Shown: positions 8,740 to 18,059, numbered from the stretch's first letter. The stretch is 64,000 bases of DNA from Propionibacteriaceae bacterium (GCA_031271975.1 JAISUR010000037.1:434001-498000), one strand, 5' to 3'. Notes: a model not told the origin generated them from the sequence alone. A program made the numbers and translations.

Positions 8740-9840
8740 CTAGCTTTCGACGAGCTGGGCGCCCTCGGTGAACGCCGCGGGCAACTCCACTCCGAAAGAC
8801 GCCGCGGCGGCCGGATTCGCGACGATTTGCGTGTCGAGTACCTGCAACTGCGCTATGGTGCCCACGTCCGTGCCGCCCAAGATCTGCAGGGCCATCTCGC
8901 CGGTCGCCCGGCCCAGTTTGTAATAGTCGATGCCGCGGGCCGCGATCGTGCCCTTCTCCACGGAGTCGGTGTCCAGGGAGAACAGCGGGATCTGGTTCTG
9001 CTGGCAGAAGGCGATGACTTGCTCCACCGAGTTCACGATGGTGTTGTCGGTGCCGATGTGGATGGCGCTGACGCCCTTGCTCTTCAACGTTTCCAAGGCC
9101 TGCGTCAGTTCGGCCGCGCTGGAGATGCCAGCCGGGACGATCTCCACCCCGGTGCCCTCGGCCTCATCCTGCAACTGCTGCAACTGGACGGCGGAGTTCT
9201 GTTCGGTCAGCGTGTAGGGGAATCCGACTTTGACGACCTTCTCCACACCCAGGGCTTCCTGCACCAACGCCAGCGGGCAGCCGTTTGGATTCAGATCCGA
9301 GGTGCCGGAGACGTTGGTGCCGGTCGCGCCCCACGCCGCGGTGATGCCCGCGGTGACGGGGTCGGTGACGCCGGCATACAAGATCGGCCGGTCCGAAACC
9401 GCGTTGACCATGGCTTGGGCGGACGGCGTCGCGATGGCCAGGATGACCTCGATGTCGGGGTCGCTCGCATACTTGCCGGCGATCGTCGTGGTGTTGGCGA
9501 CGTCGTTCTGCGCGCTGTCTTCGACATAGGACACCTTCACACCGGCGTCGCTGATCGCGTCCTTGAAGCCATCCGAGATTTTCACCAGCGAGGGATGCTC
9601 CACGATCATGGTGATGGCCATCTTGTGTTCGATGGACGTGTCGGGGGTGGCGATCGGGTTGGTAGCGATCTGGCCGGAGCCGACCGAGCCGCCGCAGGCG
9701 CTCAGCGACAGCGCCGGAGCCGCGGCCGTGGGTTCCGCCGACTCTCCCGTGGTTTGGCTGGTCGGCGCGGCGGTGCCGCACGCGCTCAAGGTCAGGGCCG
9801 CGAGCAGGCCGGCGGCCAGCGCGATTCTCGTCTTCTTCAC
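8740..9840 (-). CDS. ABC transporter substrate-binding lipoprotein (PF04392, TrpX-like)
   Basis: A 366-residue lipoprotein. MKKTRIALAAGLLAALTLSAC is a lipoprotein signal peptide with lipidated Cys21. The mature part has the two-lobed fold of PF04392 (AITMIVEHPSLVKISDGFKDA, IEVILAIATPSAQAMVNA, ILYAGVTDPVTAG, KVGFPYTLTEQNS, SAIHIGTDNTIVNS, RGIDYYKLGRATGEMALQIL). GTG at 9840 is chosen because GAAGG lies 8 bases upstream and it gives a clean signal peptide. An in-frame upstream start would add 11 residues. Oddly, a second lipobox-like LSLSAC ends at Cys49 after a Thr/Ala-rich linker. It is the first gene of the importer operon. Confidence 0.88.
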   Translation of the reverse strand: MKKTRIALAAGLLAALTLSACGTAAPTSQTTGESAEPTAAAPALSLSACGGSVGSGQIATNPIATPDTSIEHKMAITMIVEHPSLVKISDGFKDAISDAGVKVSYVEDSAQNDVANTTTIAGKYASDPDIEVILAIATPSAQAMVNAVSDRPILYAGVTDPVTAGITAAWGATGTNVSGTSDLNPNGCPLALVQEALGVEKVVKVGFPYTLTEQNSAVQLQQLQDEAEGTGVEIVPAGISSAAELTQALETLKSKGVSAIHIGTDNTIVNSVEQVIAFCQQNQIPLFSLDTDSVEKGTIAARGIDYYKLGRATGEMALQILGGTDVGTIAQLQVLDTQIVANPAAAASFGVELPAAFTEGAQLVES

Positions 9841-9888
9841 AAGTCTCACCTTCGTCTGAGTTGAATAGTCCAAAATGAGGTTAGCCCA

Positions 9889-9905
9889 GTCTCAGCGGCT
9901 GAGAC
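9889..9905. promoter_or_regulatory. 17-bp palindrome upstream of the importer operon
   Basis: GTCTCAGC-G-GCTGAGAC is a perfect 8-bp inverted repeat with a one-base centre, about 50 bp upstream of the lipoprotein start and within the 149-bp region shared with the divergent M16 gene. Its position and symmetry suggest a repressor operator. No known factor is recognised. Confidence 0.4.
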
Positions 9906-9959
9906 GAAGAAATGACCCCGCCGCGGCCGAATTGTTACGCCAGCGCAATAATTCCGGCC

Positions 9960-9973
9960 AGAATCGAGATTCT
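9960..9973. promoter_or_regulatory. 14-bp palindrome upstream of the M16 operon
   Basis: AGAATC-GA-GATTCT is a perfect inverted repeat ending 16 bases before the GTG start of the first M16 gene, where it would overlap the core promoter. An operator role is inferred from position only. Confidence 0.3.
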
Positions 9974-9989
9974 GTGGTGAGATTGGGAC

Positions 9990-11264
9990 GTGCTCGCTGA
10001 CGTCGAATTCCCCATCCACACCGCCACGTTGGACAACGGCCTGCGCGTCCACGTCTCCCCCGACCGCCAGGTGCCGATCACCGCGGTCAACCTTTGGTAC
10101 GACGTGGGCTCGCGCGACGAACTGCCCGGCCAGACGGGTTGGGCCCACCTGTTCGAACACTTGATGTTCCAAGGCTCTGCGAACGTCGCCTCTGGAGAGC
10201 ACCTGGAAGCGCTGCAGTCAGTGGGCGGCTCGGCCAACGCGACCACCTGGTTCGACCGCACCAACTACTTCGAAACCGTGCCCAAAGGCGCCCTCAACCT
10301 GGCTTTGTGGATGGAAGCCGACCGGCTCGCGTCGCTGGCCGACTGCCTCACCGAGACCAGCGTGGCCACCCAGCGCGACGTCGTCAAAGAGGAACGGCGG
10401 CAGCGCTATGACAACGTGCCCTATGGGGACGCGATCGAACACCTCATCAAGCTGACTTTTCCAGCCGACCACCCCTATGGGCACTCGACGATCGGCTCCA
10501 TGGCCGACCTCGATCTGGCCACCCGCGAAGGGGCTCAGGCCTTCTTCCGCGAACACTACACAACGTCCAACGCCGTGCTGACGATTTGCGGCGACATCAG
10601 CCCCGCAAAAGGATTCAAGAAGGCTCAGAAGTATTTCGGCGCGCTCCCCTCCACGCCGCCGCCCGCGCGCCGCGTACCCGAGCCGCTGCCGCCGCTGACC
10701 GGCGTTCCGCGCCTGGAGGTGGCGGCGCCGGTCCCCGCCGACGCCGTCTTCGTCTCTTGGCGGCTGCCGGCCATTGGCCATCCGGACTATGACGCCGCCG
10801 CCCTGGCGATGGCAATCCTCGGTTTCGGGATGGCCAGCCGTTTCTACCGCGGGCTCATCCTGGGCGGGTTGGCGCAGTCCGCGAGTTGCGCACCGCTGGG
10901 CCTTGTCGGAGGCAACTCATTCGGGTACGCCGTCGCGTACTGCCTACCCGGCACACCGGCGGAGGACTTGGAAGCCAAACTGCTCGAAGAAGTGGCGCTG
11001 CTGGCGGCAAACGGCCCTCAGCCGGCGGAAACGGCACGCGTGCGGACCCAGCACGCGCGCGACTGGCTCACGTCGTTGGCCGACATCGGCCGCCGCGCCG
11101 ACGCGATCTGCGAGGCCGCCACCCTGCTGCGCGACCCTGGCCGGGTCAACCGGCGGCTGGAAGAAGTGAACCGGGTCACCGACGAGCAGATTCAGCAAGC
11201 GGCCCAGACCTACCTCGCGCCCGAATCGCGATCAGTGGTCCACTACCTAGGAGGCCCGCGATGA
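9990..11264 (+). CDS. M16 zinc metallopeptidase, catalytic subunit
   Basis: A 424-residue M16B peptidase. The inverted zinc motif HLFEH is at residues 53-57 (His53, Glu56, His57), and the third ligand is expected in VVKEERRQRYDN (about Glu134), the usual 75-80 residues later. The C-terminal half is the second M16 domain. These enzymes form a clam-shell chamber and cut short peptides or presequence-like substrates. No signal peptide is present, so the enzyme is probably cytoplasmic. The start is GTG at 9990 (MLADVEFPIHTATLDNGLRV), which matches family N-termini. The next gene overlaps by 4 bases (ATGA) and encodes the partner subunit. Confidence 0.92.
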   Translation: MLADVEFPIHTATLDNGLRVHVSPDRQVPITAVNLWYDVGSRDELPGQTGWAHLFEHLMFQGSANVASGEHLEALQSVGGSANATTWFDRTNYFETVPKGALNLALWMEADRLASLADCLTETSVATQRDVVKEERRQRYDNVPYGDAIEHLIKLTFPADHPYGHSTIGSMADLDLATREGAQAFFREHYTTSNAVLTICGDISPAKGFKKAQKYFGALPSTPPPARRVPEPLPPLTGVPRLEVAAPVPADAVFVSWRLPAIGHPDYDAAALAMAILGFGMASRFYRGLILGGLAQSASCAPLGLVGGNSFGYAVAYCLPGTPAEDLEAKLLEEVALLAANGPQPAETARVRTQHARDWLTSLADIGRRADAICEAATLLRDPGRVNRRLEEVNRVTDEQIQQAAQTYLAPESRSVVHYLGGPR

Positions 11265-12589
11265 AGCGTCCCAAGGTCCGCTCGCCGAAGCGGTGGCGGT
11301 TGGAGAACCCCATCCAAACCCGCCTGGACAATGGCCTGAAAATCCTCGCATATCCGCGAGCCGGGCAGCACATCGTCTCCGCGGAGTTGGTCCTGGACAT
11401 CCCACTCAACGCCGAGACTCTCCAGTTGGAAGGCACCGCGGCCATCGTCGCGGCATGCCTGACGCAGGGCACGCACGGCCACCCAGGCGTCAAGTTCGCC
11501 GAAACCGTCGAAGGGCTCGGGGCCGTGCTGGACGCGAGCGCGGGCCACTCCGGAACACAGGCCAGCCTGGACGTCCCCGGCCCCAATCTGGCTCCCGCGC
11601 TCGCGCTGCTCGCCGAAGCGGTGCGGGAACCCGCGCTCGCGGAGCCGGACGTGTTGCGCGAGCGGGACCTGCGGCTCGCCGAACTCGACCAGCAACTGGC
11701 CAACCCGTCAGCACGGGCCGCATTGGAGTATCGGCGGGCGCTGATCCACCCGCGTTATCGCGCCGCGCGGCCCGTCGGCGGCCTGGCCGACTGCGTGCGG
11801 CAGATTACAGCTGACGATGCCCAGCGCTTCCATCGCGAGTTGTTCGCTCCCGCGCAGGCCACCTTGATCTTGGCCGGCGACTTTCCCGCCGACCCGGTGG
11901 CCCTGGCCGCGGATGCGTTCGGCTCCTGGACGGCCGAACCCGCTGTGACCGTGGCCCACCAGTCCCCCGAACCGGTCGACCCGGCGGCGTTGCTGATCGA
12001 CCGGCCGGACGCCGTGCAGGCCGAGATCAGGCTGGGCTCGTTCGGGTTGGACCGCGCGCATCCGGGCTACGTGGCCCTGCAACTGGCCTGCCGCGCCATG
12101 GGAGGTACCTTCCTGAGCCGGTTGAACAAAGTCCTGCGCGAAGAGCGCGGCTACACCTACGGAGTCCACCTCGTGAACCAGGCCATGCGGTCCGGCGGGC
12201 TGCTCGCCATGCAGGGGTCATTCCGCACCGATGTGGCGCCGCTGGCCCTCGCCGAAGCGATGGAAATCCTGGACGTCGCCAAGACACCGATCACCGCCGC
12301 CGAAATCGACGACGCGGTGGCGCATGCCTTGGGTAGCTTCCCGCTCGGGTTGGCCACCGCCGGCCAAGTGGCCGGATATGTGGCCAACCTCGTCTACTCG
12401 GGCTTGGACCTCGGCTACCCGGACAGGTTCCTGGATGCTCTGGGGAGCATAGAACCTGAAGACGCGACCAGTGTCCTGGCCGGCCTGCTGCCATTGGAAT
12501 CCCTGACGCTGGTGGTCGTCGGAAAGGCCGCCGAACTCGAAGCCCCGCTGCGGCGGGCGGGCTGGGAACCGCAGGTCGTGGCTACTTGA
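11261..12589 (+). CDS. M16-like protein without zinc motif (non-catalytic partner)
   Basis: A 442-residue M16-fold protein. The family pattern is clear: RLDNGLKILAYP at the N-terminus, the second domain around ITADDAQRFHRELFAPAQATLILAGD, and YTYGVHLVNQ near the end. HxxEH is absent; the equivalent helix reads AIVAACLTQGT (about residues 61-71). This is the typical inactive partner of an M16B heterodimer. The start is the ATG at 11261, with AGGAGG 6 bases upstream and overlapping the previous stop, so the subunits are translationally coupled. Its 3' end overlaps the convergent UPF0182 gene by 8 bases. Confidence 0.9.
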   Translation: MKRPKVRSPKRWRLENPIQTRLDNGLKILAYPRAGQHIVSAELVLDIPLNAETLQLEGTAAIVAACLTQGTHGHPGVKFAETVEGLGAVLDASAGHSGTQASLDVPGPNLAPALALLAEAVREPALAEPDVLRERDLRLAELDQQLANPSARAALEYRRALIHPRYRAARPVGGLADCVRQITADDAQRFHRELFAPAQATLILAGDFPADPVALAADAFGSWTAEPAVTVAHQSPEPVDPAALLIDRPDAVQAEIRLGSFGLDRAHPGYVALQLACRAMGGTFLSRLNKVLREERGYTYGVHLVNQAMRSGGLLAMQGSFRTDVAPLALAEAMEILDVAKTPITAAEIDDAVAHALGSFPLGLATAGQVAGYVANLVYSGLDLGYPDRFLDALGSIEPEDATSVLAGLLPLESLTLVVVGKAAELEAPLRRAGWEPQVVAT

Positions 12590-15473
12590 CGCCGAGCTTT
12601 TCCAAGGCCTGGGCCAGTTTCTCCTTGGCTTCGTTGACCTTCGCCTGGTACGCGGCCAAGTCGCCCTCGCGCAACGCGGCGTCCGCATCAGTGAAAGCCG
12701 TCTGGGCCTCCTTCATCAAAGCCGCAGCCTCGGCGGCGTCTCCAGTCGGCTGCGCCGGAGTGTCGGGATTGTCCGGATCGACCGGCTCGTCCGGCGTGGT
12801 GGGCTCATCGGTCGGCGTCTCTCCCGTATCCGCGCCGGCGTCACCCTGAAACACCTTGTCCAAAGCCTCCTGCAGCGTCAGCCCGTAGGCGACTTTGTCG
12901 CCGAAACGCACCATCACATAAGTCAGCGCCGGGTAAGAACCGGTGTTGTCCCGCTGCGCGTAGAAAGGCATCACGTACAGCAGGCCGCCACCTATTGGCA
13001 GTGTCAGCAGGTTGCCGTAAATCGGCTGCGCGGAGCCTTGCATCAGGTAGTTGCGCAGCGCGTCCGCGATCGCCGAGTCGGTCGTCATGGCGTTGAATGT
13101 CTGCCCCGGACCGTCGATCTGCTGCGTGTTGGACATCGTCAACACCCGGAGCTTCCCGTAGTCCTGACTGGAAGCCTCGGCGACCACGGACAGATATGCG
13201 GCGAGGTTCTGCCGGTTCTTCGGCACGTAGACCGCAGTGTTGGAAAACACCGCCGCATCCGTCCCGGGCCACTTGATGGACAGGTAGTACGCGGGCTCGC
13301 TCACCTTGGAGGTTTCGCCACCACGCGGATCGACCGGAATCTGCCACAGGTCGGACTGCTGATACCACTGGCCGGGATCGGTCATGTGATAGCGGCTGAG
13401 CACTTCGCGCTGCACGCCGAATAGATCCGCCGGGTAGCGCAGGTGCGCCAGCAGGGCGCTGGAAATCTCGGAACGCGGCTTGACCGTGCCAGGGAAAGCC
13501 GCCATGTAGGTGCGCAGCATCGGCTCCGACTCGTCCCAGGCATACAGCGTCACCGAGCCGTCTGCGGCGTCGACTATGGCTTTGACGGAGTTCCGCAGGT
13601 AGTTGACCGTCGGCTGCTTCAGCAACGTGCTCTCCTGCTCGCCGAAGGCGAATTGCTGCGAATTGGGATACAAATCCGACTTCGTGTAGCCGTCGACGAT
13701 CCACACCAAGCGCTTGTCGACGACCGCCGGGTAGATGTTGGAGTCCAGGGTCAGCCAGGGCGCCACCTGCTGCACGCGCTGCTGCGGCGTGCGGTCGTAC
13801 AACAGCTTCGACTGGGAGTTGACGCGGTCGGACAGCAGCAGGTTGATGTCGGTGAAATACGCGGCGTAGATCACACGCGTGATGAAATCACCGATCGGGA
13901 CGCCGCCGCTGCCCGCGTAGACGTTGTACGTTTCAGAACCGGACTCGGAACCACCCGGGGTGTCCAACTCGATGGGCTCCTGACCCTCCTCGCGTCCGAC
14001 CACGACATACTGCGTGGAGAACTCGCCGAAGTAGATGCGCCCCTCATACTCGCCCAACTCGCCTTTGGAAGGCAGATCCTTCTCGATCCAATCCGGCGAC
14101 CCGCCGGACAGCTTGCGGTTGCCGTAGGCCGCGATGAGGCCGTTGCCGTGCGTGTAGACGGTGTGGATGTTGTTCCACTGCTGGTCGGGCAGGCCGCCCA
14201 GGTTGATTTCGCGCGCGGCCACGACGGCGTCCGTTTCCTTGCCGTCGATGACGTAGCGGTCGACATCCAACTCCGTTTGCACGCCGTAGTAGCCGCGGAC
14301 CTGCTGCAACTGCGTGAATGTGGGGCTGACGACGGCCGGGTCGATGAGGCGGACACCCGGGAGCGCTTCGGCGTCATTCTTGAGTTGGCCGGAACTTGTC
14401 GTCGTGACCGCCGAATACGGCTGTATCTCGACGGTGTCGATGCCGAAGGCGCCGCGCGTCGCCTGGATGTGCTCCTGGATGAACGGGCGCTCCTTGTCGG
14501 GCTCATTCGGCTTGACCTCGAAATTCTGGATGACCGCCGGGTAGATCATCTGCAAAATGAGCCCGGAGACGACCATCAACACCACGGAGGCGACGGGGAC
14601 GACGATGCGCTTGATGAAGCAGTTGGCGAAGAAGAGCAGCGCGCAGATGAACGCGATGACGGCCATGACGAGCAGCGCCACCGAGCGCGAATGCCAATCG
14701 GTGAAGTGCATGCCGGTGAACAACGTTCCTTCTTGCGTCAGCAGCGAATAGCGGTCCAGCAGCAGGTGCCCGCCCATGGCCACCAGCCACAGCCCGCCCA
14801 AGATGGAAAGCTGCGTACGGACGGCCGGCGTGCGCACCCCGCGGGGCCCCGCGGACTTGCCCCAGGACACTCCCAGGCCGGCCTCGGTGCGCACGACCTG
14901 CGGCGAGCCGATTTGGAAGTTGCCCACCACGAAGTGGACCACGGCCGCCGCCAGCCCGCTCAGCAGCACTACCGACTGGCCGAAGGACAGCAGGTCGCGC
15001 CACACCGGCAACTCGAAAACGTAGAAGCTGGCATCCATGCCGAAGTAGGAGTCGCTTTGGCCGAACGGGACCCGGTTCAGCCACGACAAATAGGTCATCG
15101 TCTGCGCGGACGCGTTCATGCCCGAAATGACCCCGAACACCGCCGACGGCGCCAAGATCAGCCAGGGAGCGTAGCGCTCCAACGCCTCGCGATACCGCTC
15201 CACCGCCGGATTGTTCTGCGGATCAGCGGGGCGGGCCCGGTAAGCCAGCCACATGTTCGCCCCCACGATCAGCGTCATGACGGCGAAGAACGAGGCGAAC
15301 AGCACGCATTGGGCGACCAGCATGGTCGTGAAGACACTGGTGAAATCAACCGAGTCGAACCACAGTTTCGACGTCCACAACTGGGTGAACACGAAGAACG
15401 CGCCGCCGAGGACCGCCACGACGATGAGGAAGGGTATGAGTGGATGCCGCCTGGTCGCGGTGGGTGTGGGCAC
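12582..15473 (-). CDS. UPF0182 family large membrane protein
   Basis: A 963-residue member of UPF0182, a family of unknown function nearly universal in actinomycetes. The first third has about seven membrane helices, starting PLIPFLIVVAVLGGAFFVF. A large extracytoplasmic domain follows with family landmarks such as NFEVKPNEPDKERPFIQEHI, NIHTVYTHGNG, FGEFSTQYVV and YPAVVDKRLVWIVDGYT. The tail is a Thr/Pro/Asp-rich linker (after about residue 870) and a charged helical segment. The start is GTG at 15473 with AAAGGAG 6 bases upstream. The neighbouring PDZ-Lon protease has the same order and orientation as in mycobacteria (Rv3193c, Rv3194c), suggesting a shared envelope role. Function is unknown. 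Confidence 0.92.
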   Translation of the reverse strand: MPTPTATRRHPLIPFLIVVAVLGGAFFVFTQLWTSKLWFDSVDFTSVFTTMLVAQCVLFASFFAVMTLIVGANMWLAYRARPADPQNNPAVERYREALERYAPWLILAPSAVFGVISGMNASAQTMTYLSWLNRVPFGQSDSYFGMDASFYVFELPVWRDLLSFGQSVVLLSGLAAAVVHFVVGNFQIGSPQVVRTEAGLGVSWGKSAGPRGVRTPAVRTQLSILGGLWLVAMGGHLLLDRYSLLTQEGTLFTGMHFTDWHSRSVALLVMAVIAFICALLFFANCFIKRIVVPVASVVLMVVSGLILQMIYPAVIQNFEVKPNEPDKERPFIQEHIQATRGAFGIDTVEIQPYSAVTTTSSGQLKNDAEALPGVRLIDPAVVSPTFTQLQQVRGYYGVQTELDVDRYVIDGKETDAVVAAREINLGGLPDQQWNNIHTVYTHGNGLIAAYGNRKLSGGSPDWIEKDLPSKGELGEYEGRIYFGEFSTQYVVVGREEGQEPIELDTPGGSESGSETYNVYAGSGGVPIGDFITRVIYAAYFTDINLLLSDRVNSQSKLLYDRTPQQRVQQVAPWLTLDSNIYPAVVDKRLVWIVDGYTKSDLYPNSQQFAFGEQESTLLKQPTVNYLRNSVKAIVDAADGSVTLYAWDESEPMLRTYMAAFPGTVKPRSEISSALLAHLRYPADLFGVQREVLSRYHMTDPGQWYQQSDLWQIPVDPRGGETSKVSEPAYYLSIKWPGTDAAVFSNTAVYVPKNRQNLAAYLSVVAEASSQDYGKLRVLTMSNTQQIDGPGQTFNAMTTDSAIADALRNYLMQGSAQPIYGNLLTLPIGGGLLYVMPFYAQRDNTGSYPALTYVMVRFGDKVAYGLTLQEALDKVFQGDAGADTGETPTDEPTTPDEPVDPDNPDTPAQPTGDAAEAAALMKEAQTAFTDADAALREGDLAAYQAKVNEAKEKLAQALEKLGVK

Positions 15474-15511
15474 TTGGACTCCTTTTGCTTGTCAGTGGCT
15501 GACTCTACCGG

Positions 15512-16564
15512 TCATTGGCAACCCGGCGCTCCCGAGCCGGCGGCGAGGGCGTTCAGCGCGGATATCGCCTCGCTGAGGCTCTCCACCGCGACCAGCGTGA
15601 TCCCCGCCGTATCTTGGGCGTCGACGCAGTTGCCTTTCGGAATCAAGAACACCGAAGCGCCATCCGCGGCGGCCCCGGCTATTTTCTCCCGCACGGCCGA
15701 CACTGTGCCGACCGCGCCGTTCGCGTCAATGGTGCCAGAACCCGCGATGACCCGCCCGGCGACCAAGTCGTTCTCGGTGAGCAGGTCGTAGATCGCCAGC
15801 GCGTAGACCAATCCCGCCGACGAACCGCCGGCGACCTGTTCCGGCTCGGCGAAAGTCACCTGGGGGGTATAGCTGTACCCCAGATCGAGGGTCACGCCGA
15901 GCACCGGGGTGTTGGGTTTGGCGGTCGTGGCACGCGTGGTGATGACTTCGGCGGTCTCCTCGCCGTCACGCAGGATCGACACCATGACCGTGTCGCCCAC
16001 ATTGTGTTTCTCCAGTTCCGCGGCTATGGCCGCGGCGTCGGCCACCGGCGTGGTGTTGACGCGCAGGATGAGATCGCCCGGCTTGAGTTTGTCGACGGCC
16101 GCTCCCGACGCCGCCACCGCGGTAACCATGGGGTACTGCTGCACCGGGATTCCAGCGGCGCGCAACCCGGCGACGACGGCATCCGACTGGGCGGCAGCCA
16201 TGCCGCGGGTGTCCCGCTCCTCCACTTCAAGGGCGTTCGTGCCGGCGGCGTACACGCCCTCTCGCGGCAACGCCTCGCGATCCGGCAGCCAATAGGCGGC
16301 CAACACCTCGGGCAGGCTCAACTGCGCGTCGAACGGCGTGCGGCTGACCAGCGTCATCCGCAGTTCGCCGGTGGCGTCGTAGACTTGCGCGCCCGCGATG
16401 GAAATGGGGCTGTCCGCCGCCAGCAAATCGACGCTCGGGCGTGGTGAATACGTCACGTACGGCACTGGGAGCATGGCCACCAGCGCGGCCGAAGTCACGA
16501 ACAGCGCGGCGGAGACCCCGGCCGTCCACCTTCTGCTCTGGCGCATTCTGCTCCGTTCATTCAC
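15512..16564 (-). CDS. Membrane-anchored PDZ/Lon-type serine protease (YlbL family)
   Basis: A 350-residue YlbL-type protease. An N-terminal anchor (WTAGVSAALFVTSAALVAMLPV) is followed by an extracytoplasmic region, a PDZ domain (SGAAVDKLKPGDLILRVNTT...GDTVMVSILRDGEE) and a C-terminal Lon (S16) domain. The Ser-Lys dyad is visible as Ser249 in GGSSAG and Lys294 in VREK, the spacing expected for Lon. The start is GTG at 16564, though the internal ATG six codons later has a GGAG close upstream and could be used. It is probably co-transcribed with the UPF0182 gene 38 bases downstream. The family acts in envelope protein quality control, but substrates are unknown here. Confidence 0.9.
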   Translation of the reverse strand: MNERSRMRQSRRWTAGVSAALFVTSAALVAMLPVPYVTYSPRPSVDLLAADSPISIAGAQVYDATGELRMTLVSRTPFDAQLSLPEVLAAYWLPDREALPREGVYAAGTNALEVEERDTRGMAAAQSDAVVAGLRAAGIPVQQYPMVTAVAASGAAVDKLKPGDLILRVNTTPVADAAAIAAELEKHNVGDTVMVSILRDGEETAEVITTRATTAKPNTPVLGVTLDLGYSYTPQVTFAEPEQVAGGSSAGLVYALAIYDLLTENDLVAGRVIAGSGTIDANGAVGTVSAVREKIAGAAADGASVFLIPKGNCVDAQDTAGITLVAVESLSEAISALNALAAGSGAPGCQ

Positions 16565-16643
16565 CTGACACTGCCCTCAAGGCTACCGCCTGTGGCGCGG
16601 CGCCGCGCGTGGCGCGCTAGGCTCTGATCAGGCAAGGAGCAAC

Positions 16644-17990
16644 ATGGACATACCCGGATTCGACGCGGACGACCCGCGCATGGAGCAATTGCGGGAAATG
16701 CTCAGCAAGATGGGCATCACCATCGGCCCCGACGGCACGCCCGACATGAACTCGATGTCGCGGGTGGTTGAAGCGATGATGCGCCAGCACCAGACGCAAA
16801 TGGCCGGATTCGGCGCAACTGACCCGTCGGGTGTCAATTGGGGTTTCGTATCCAGCATCGCCCGGCGGGCCTTGAAACCCGGCCCGGAGACCGGCTGGCC
16901 GACCTCCGGCGAACTCAACGACGCTGTGGGCCTGGCCGACCTGTGGCTCGACGACGAGATCTCTTTTGGGCGAATCTCCTCAAACTGGGTGGGATGGAAC
17001 CGCCAGGACTGGGTGGGCCACACTTTGGCGGCGTGGAAAGAACTCGTCCAGCCGCTGATGACGAGCCTCGGCAACGAATGGCAGTCGCTGACAGCAAACA
17101 CGGCCGACACCACGCTCACCATTTGGCGTCCCATGCTGCGGGCGGCGTCTGGAGCGCTGCTGGGCGGCGCGCTCGGCCAAGCCCTCGGGCAACTGGCCAG
17201 CGGCGCCCTCAGTGCGGGCGACATCGGGCTTCCGCTCACATCCCAGCCGCTGGTCGCCTTGGTGCTGCCCAACATCGCCGAATTCGCCGCGGGCCTGGAA
17301 CAGCCCAAGTCCGACGTGTATCTCTTCCTCGCCATCCGCGAATCGGCCCGCCAGCGGCTCTTCGGGGCCACACCCTGGCTCGGCCCGCAGCTGCTGGCGA
17401 TGGTCAACCACTACGCGTCGGAGATCCGCATCGACGCGGAATCCCTCCGGGACGCGGTTTCGGGCCAACTGGACGGCCTGCGCGCCGAAGATGCCTCCGA
17501 CCAAGAGCGAATGGAGGCTTTCCGAACGGTGTTCGTACCTACGCGCACACCCACCCAGAACGAAGTCCTGGAACGCCTGGAAACCCTGCTCGCGCTCATC
17601 GAAGGCTGGGTGGACGAGGTCACGTCGCGGGTGACCACCTCCCGAATGCCCGCCGCCGAAGCGCTCACCGAAGTGCTCCGCCGCCGCCGCGCGGCGGGAG
17701 GGCCGGCCGAATCAGCCATGAAGACCCTGTTCGGGGCCGAATTGAGCCCCCGCCGCACCCGCGACGCCGCCAACCTGTGGGCCGCCACCCGCGCCAAACG
17801 CGGCCACGCCGAACGCGACGCGGCTTGGCTGCACCCCGACATGCTGCCCACTGCCACCGACTTGGACGACCCGTTGGACTATGCCGCCCAGGGCAGCGTG
17901 ATCTCCGGAGATTCCTTCGACAAAGAACTCGCGGATTTCCTCGATTCCGCAGGCCCGGACGGCTTGACCGGGCCCGACGCGCAAGGGTAG
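16644..17990 (+). CDS. DUF2342 (zincin-2) family protein
   Basis: A 448-residue DUF2342/TIGR03624-type protein, annotated elsewhere as zinc-dependent metalloprotease or putative hydrolase. Landmarks are GWPTSGELNDAVGLADLWLD, ATPWLGPQLLAMVNHYASEI, LALIEGWVDEVT and LFGAELSPRRTRDAANLW. In the metallopeptidase relatives the central motif is usually given as EGHADHV. Here it reads EGWVDEV, so zinc binding and catalysis are doubtful. The ATG at 16644 has AAGGAG 4 bases upstream, with TAGGCT as a plausible -10. The gene is divergent from the PDZ protease across 79 bp that contain a perfect GCGCGGC-GCCGCGC palindrome (16595-16608). The position matches Rv3195 in mycobacteria. Confidence 0.85.
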   Translation: MDIPGFDADDPRMEQLREMLSKMGITIGPDGTPDMNSMSRVVEAMMRQHQTQMAGFGATDPSGVNWGFVSSIARRALKPGPETGWPTSGELNDAVGLADLWLDDEISFGRISSNWVGWNRQDWVGHTLAAWKELVQPLMTSLGNEWQSLTANTADTTLTIWRPMLRAASGALLGGALGQALGQLASGALSAGDIGLPLTSQPLVALVLPNIAEFAAGLEQPKSDVYLFLAIRESARQRLFGATPWLGPQLLAMVNHYASEIRIDAESLRDAVSGQLDGLRAEDASDQERMEAFRTVFVPTRTPTQNEVLERLETLLALIEGWVDEVTSRVTTSRMPAAEALTEVLRRRRAAGGPAESAMKTLFGAELSPRRTRDAANLWAATRAKRGHAERDAAWLHPDMLPTATDLDDPLDYAAQGSVISGDSFDKELADFLDSAGPDGLTGPDAQG

Positions 17991-18001
17991 CTTCTAGACC
18001 A

Positions 18002-18059
18002 CCAGGCCCTCGTATGGAGCGCTCGCAGGGGAAGGCGGGCGAGTACATCGGGGGCCTGG
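18002..18059 (+). terminator. Inverted repeat downstream of the DUF2342 gene
   Basis: CCAGGCCC and GGGCCTGG are separated by 42 bases that contain the smaller palindrome GAGCGCTC. There is no T-run. It may fold into a stem that ends or protects the upstream message. Confidence 0.3.

Noticed and set aside
13443-15791. 782-codon plus-strand frame opposite the UPF0182 gene
   Set aside because: Composition-driven shadow rich in Arg, His and Gln; the minus strand encodes a clear UPF0182 protein.
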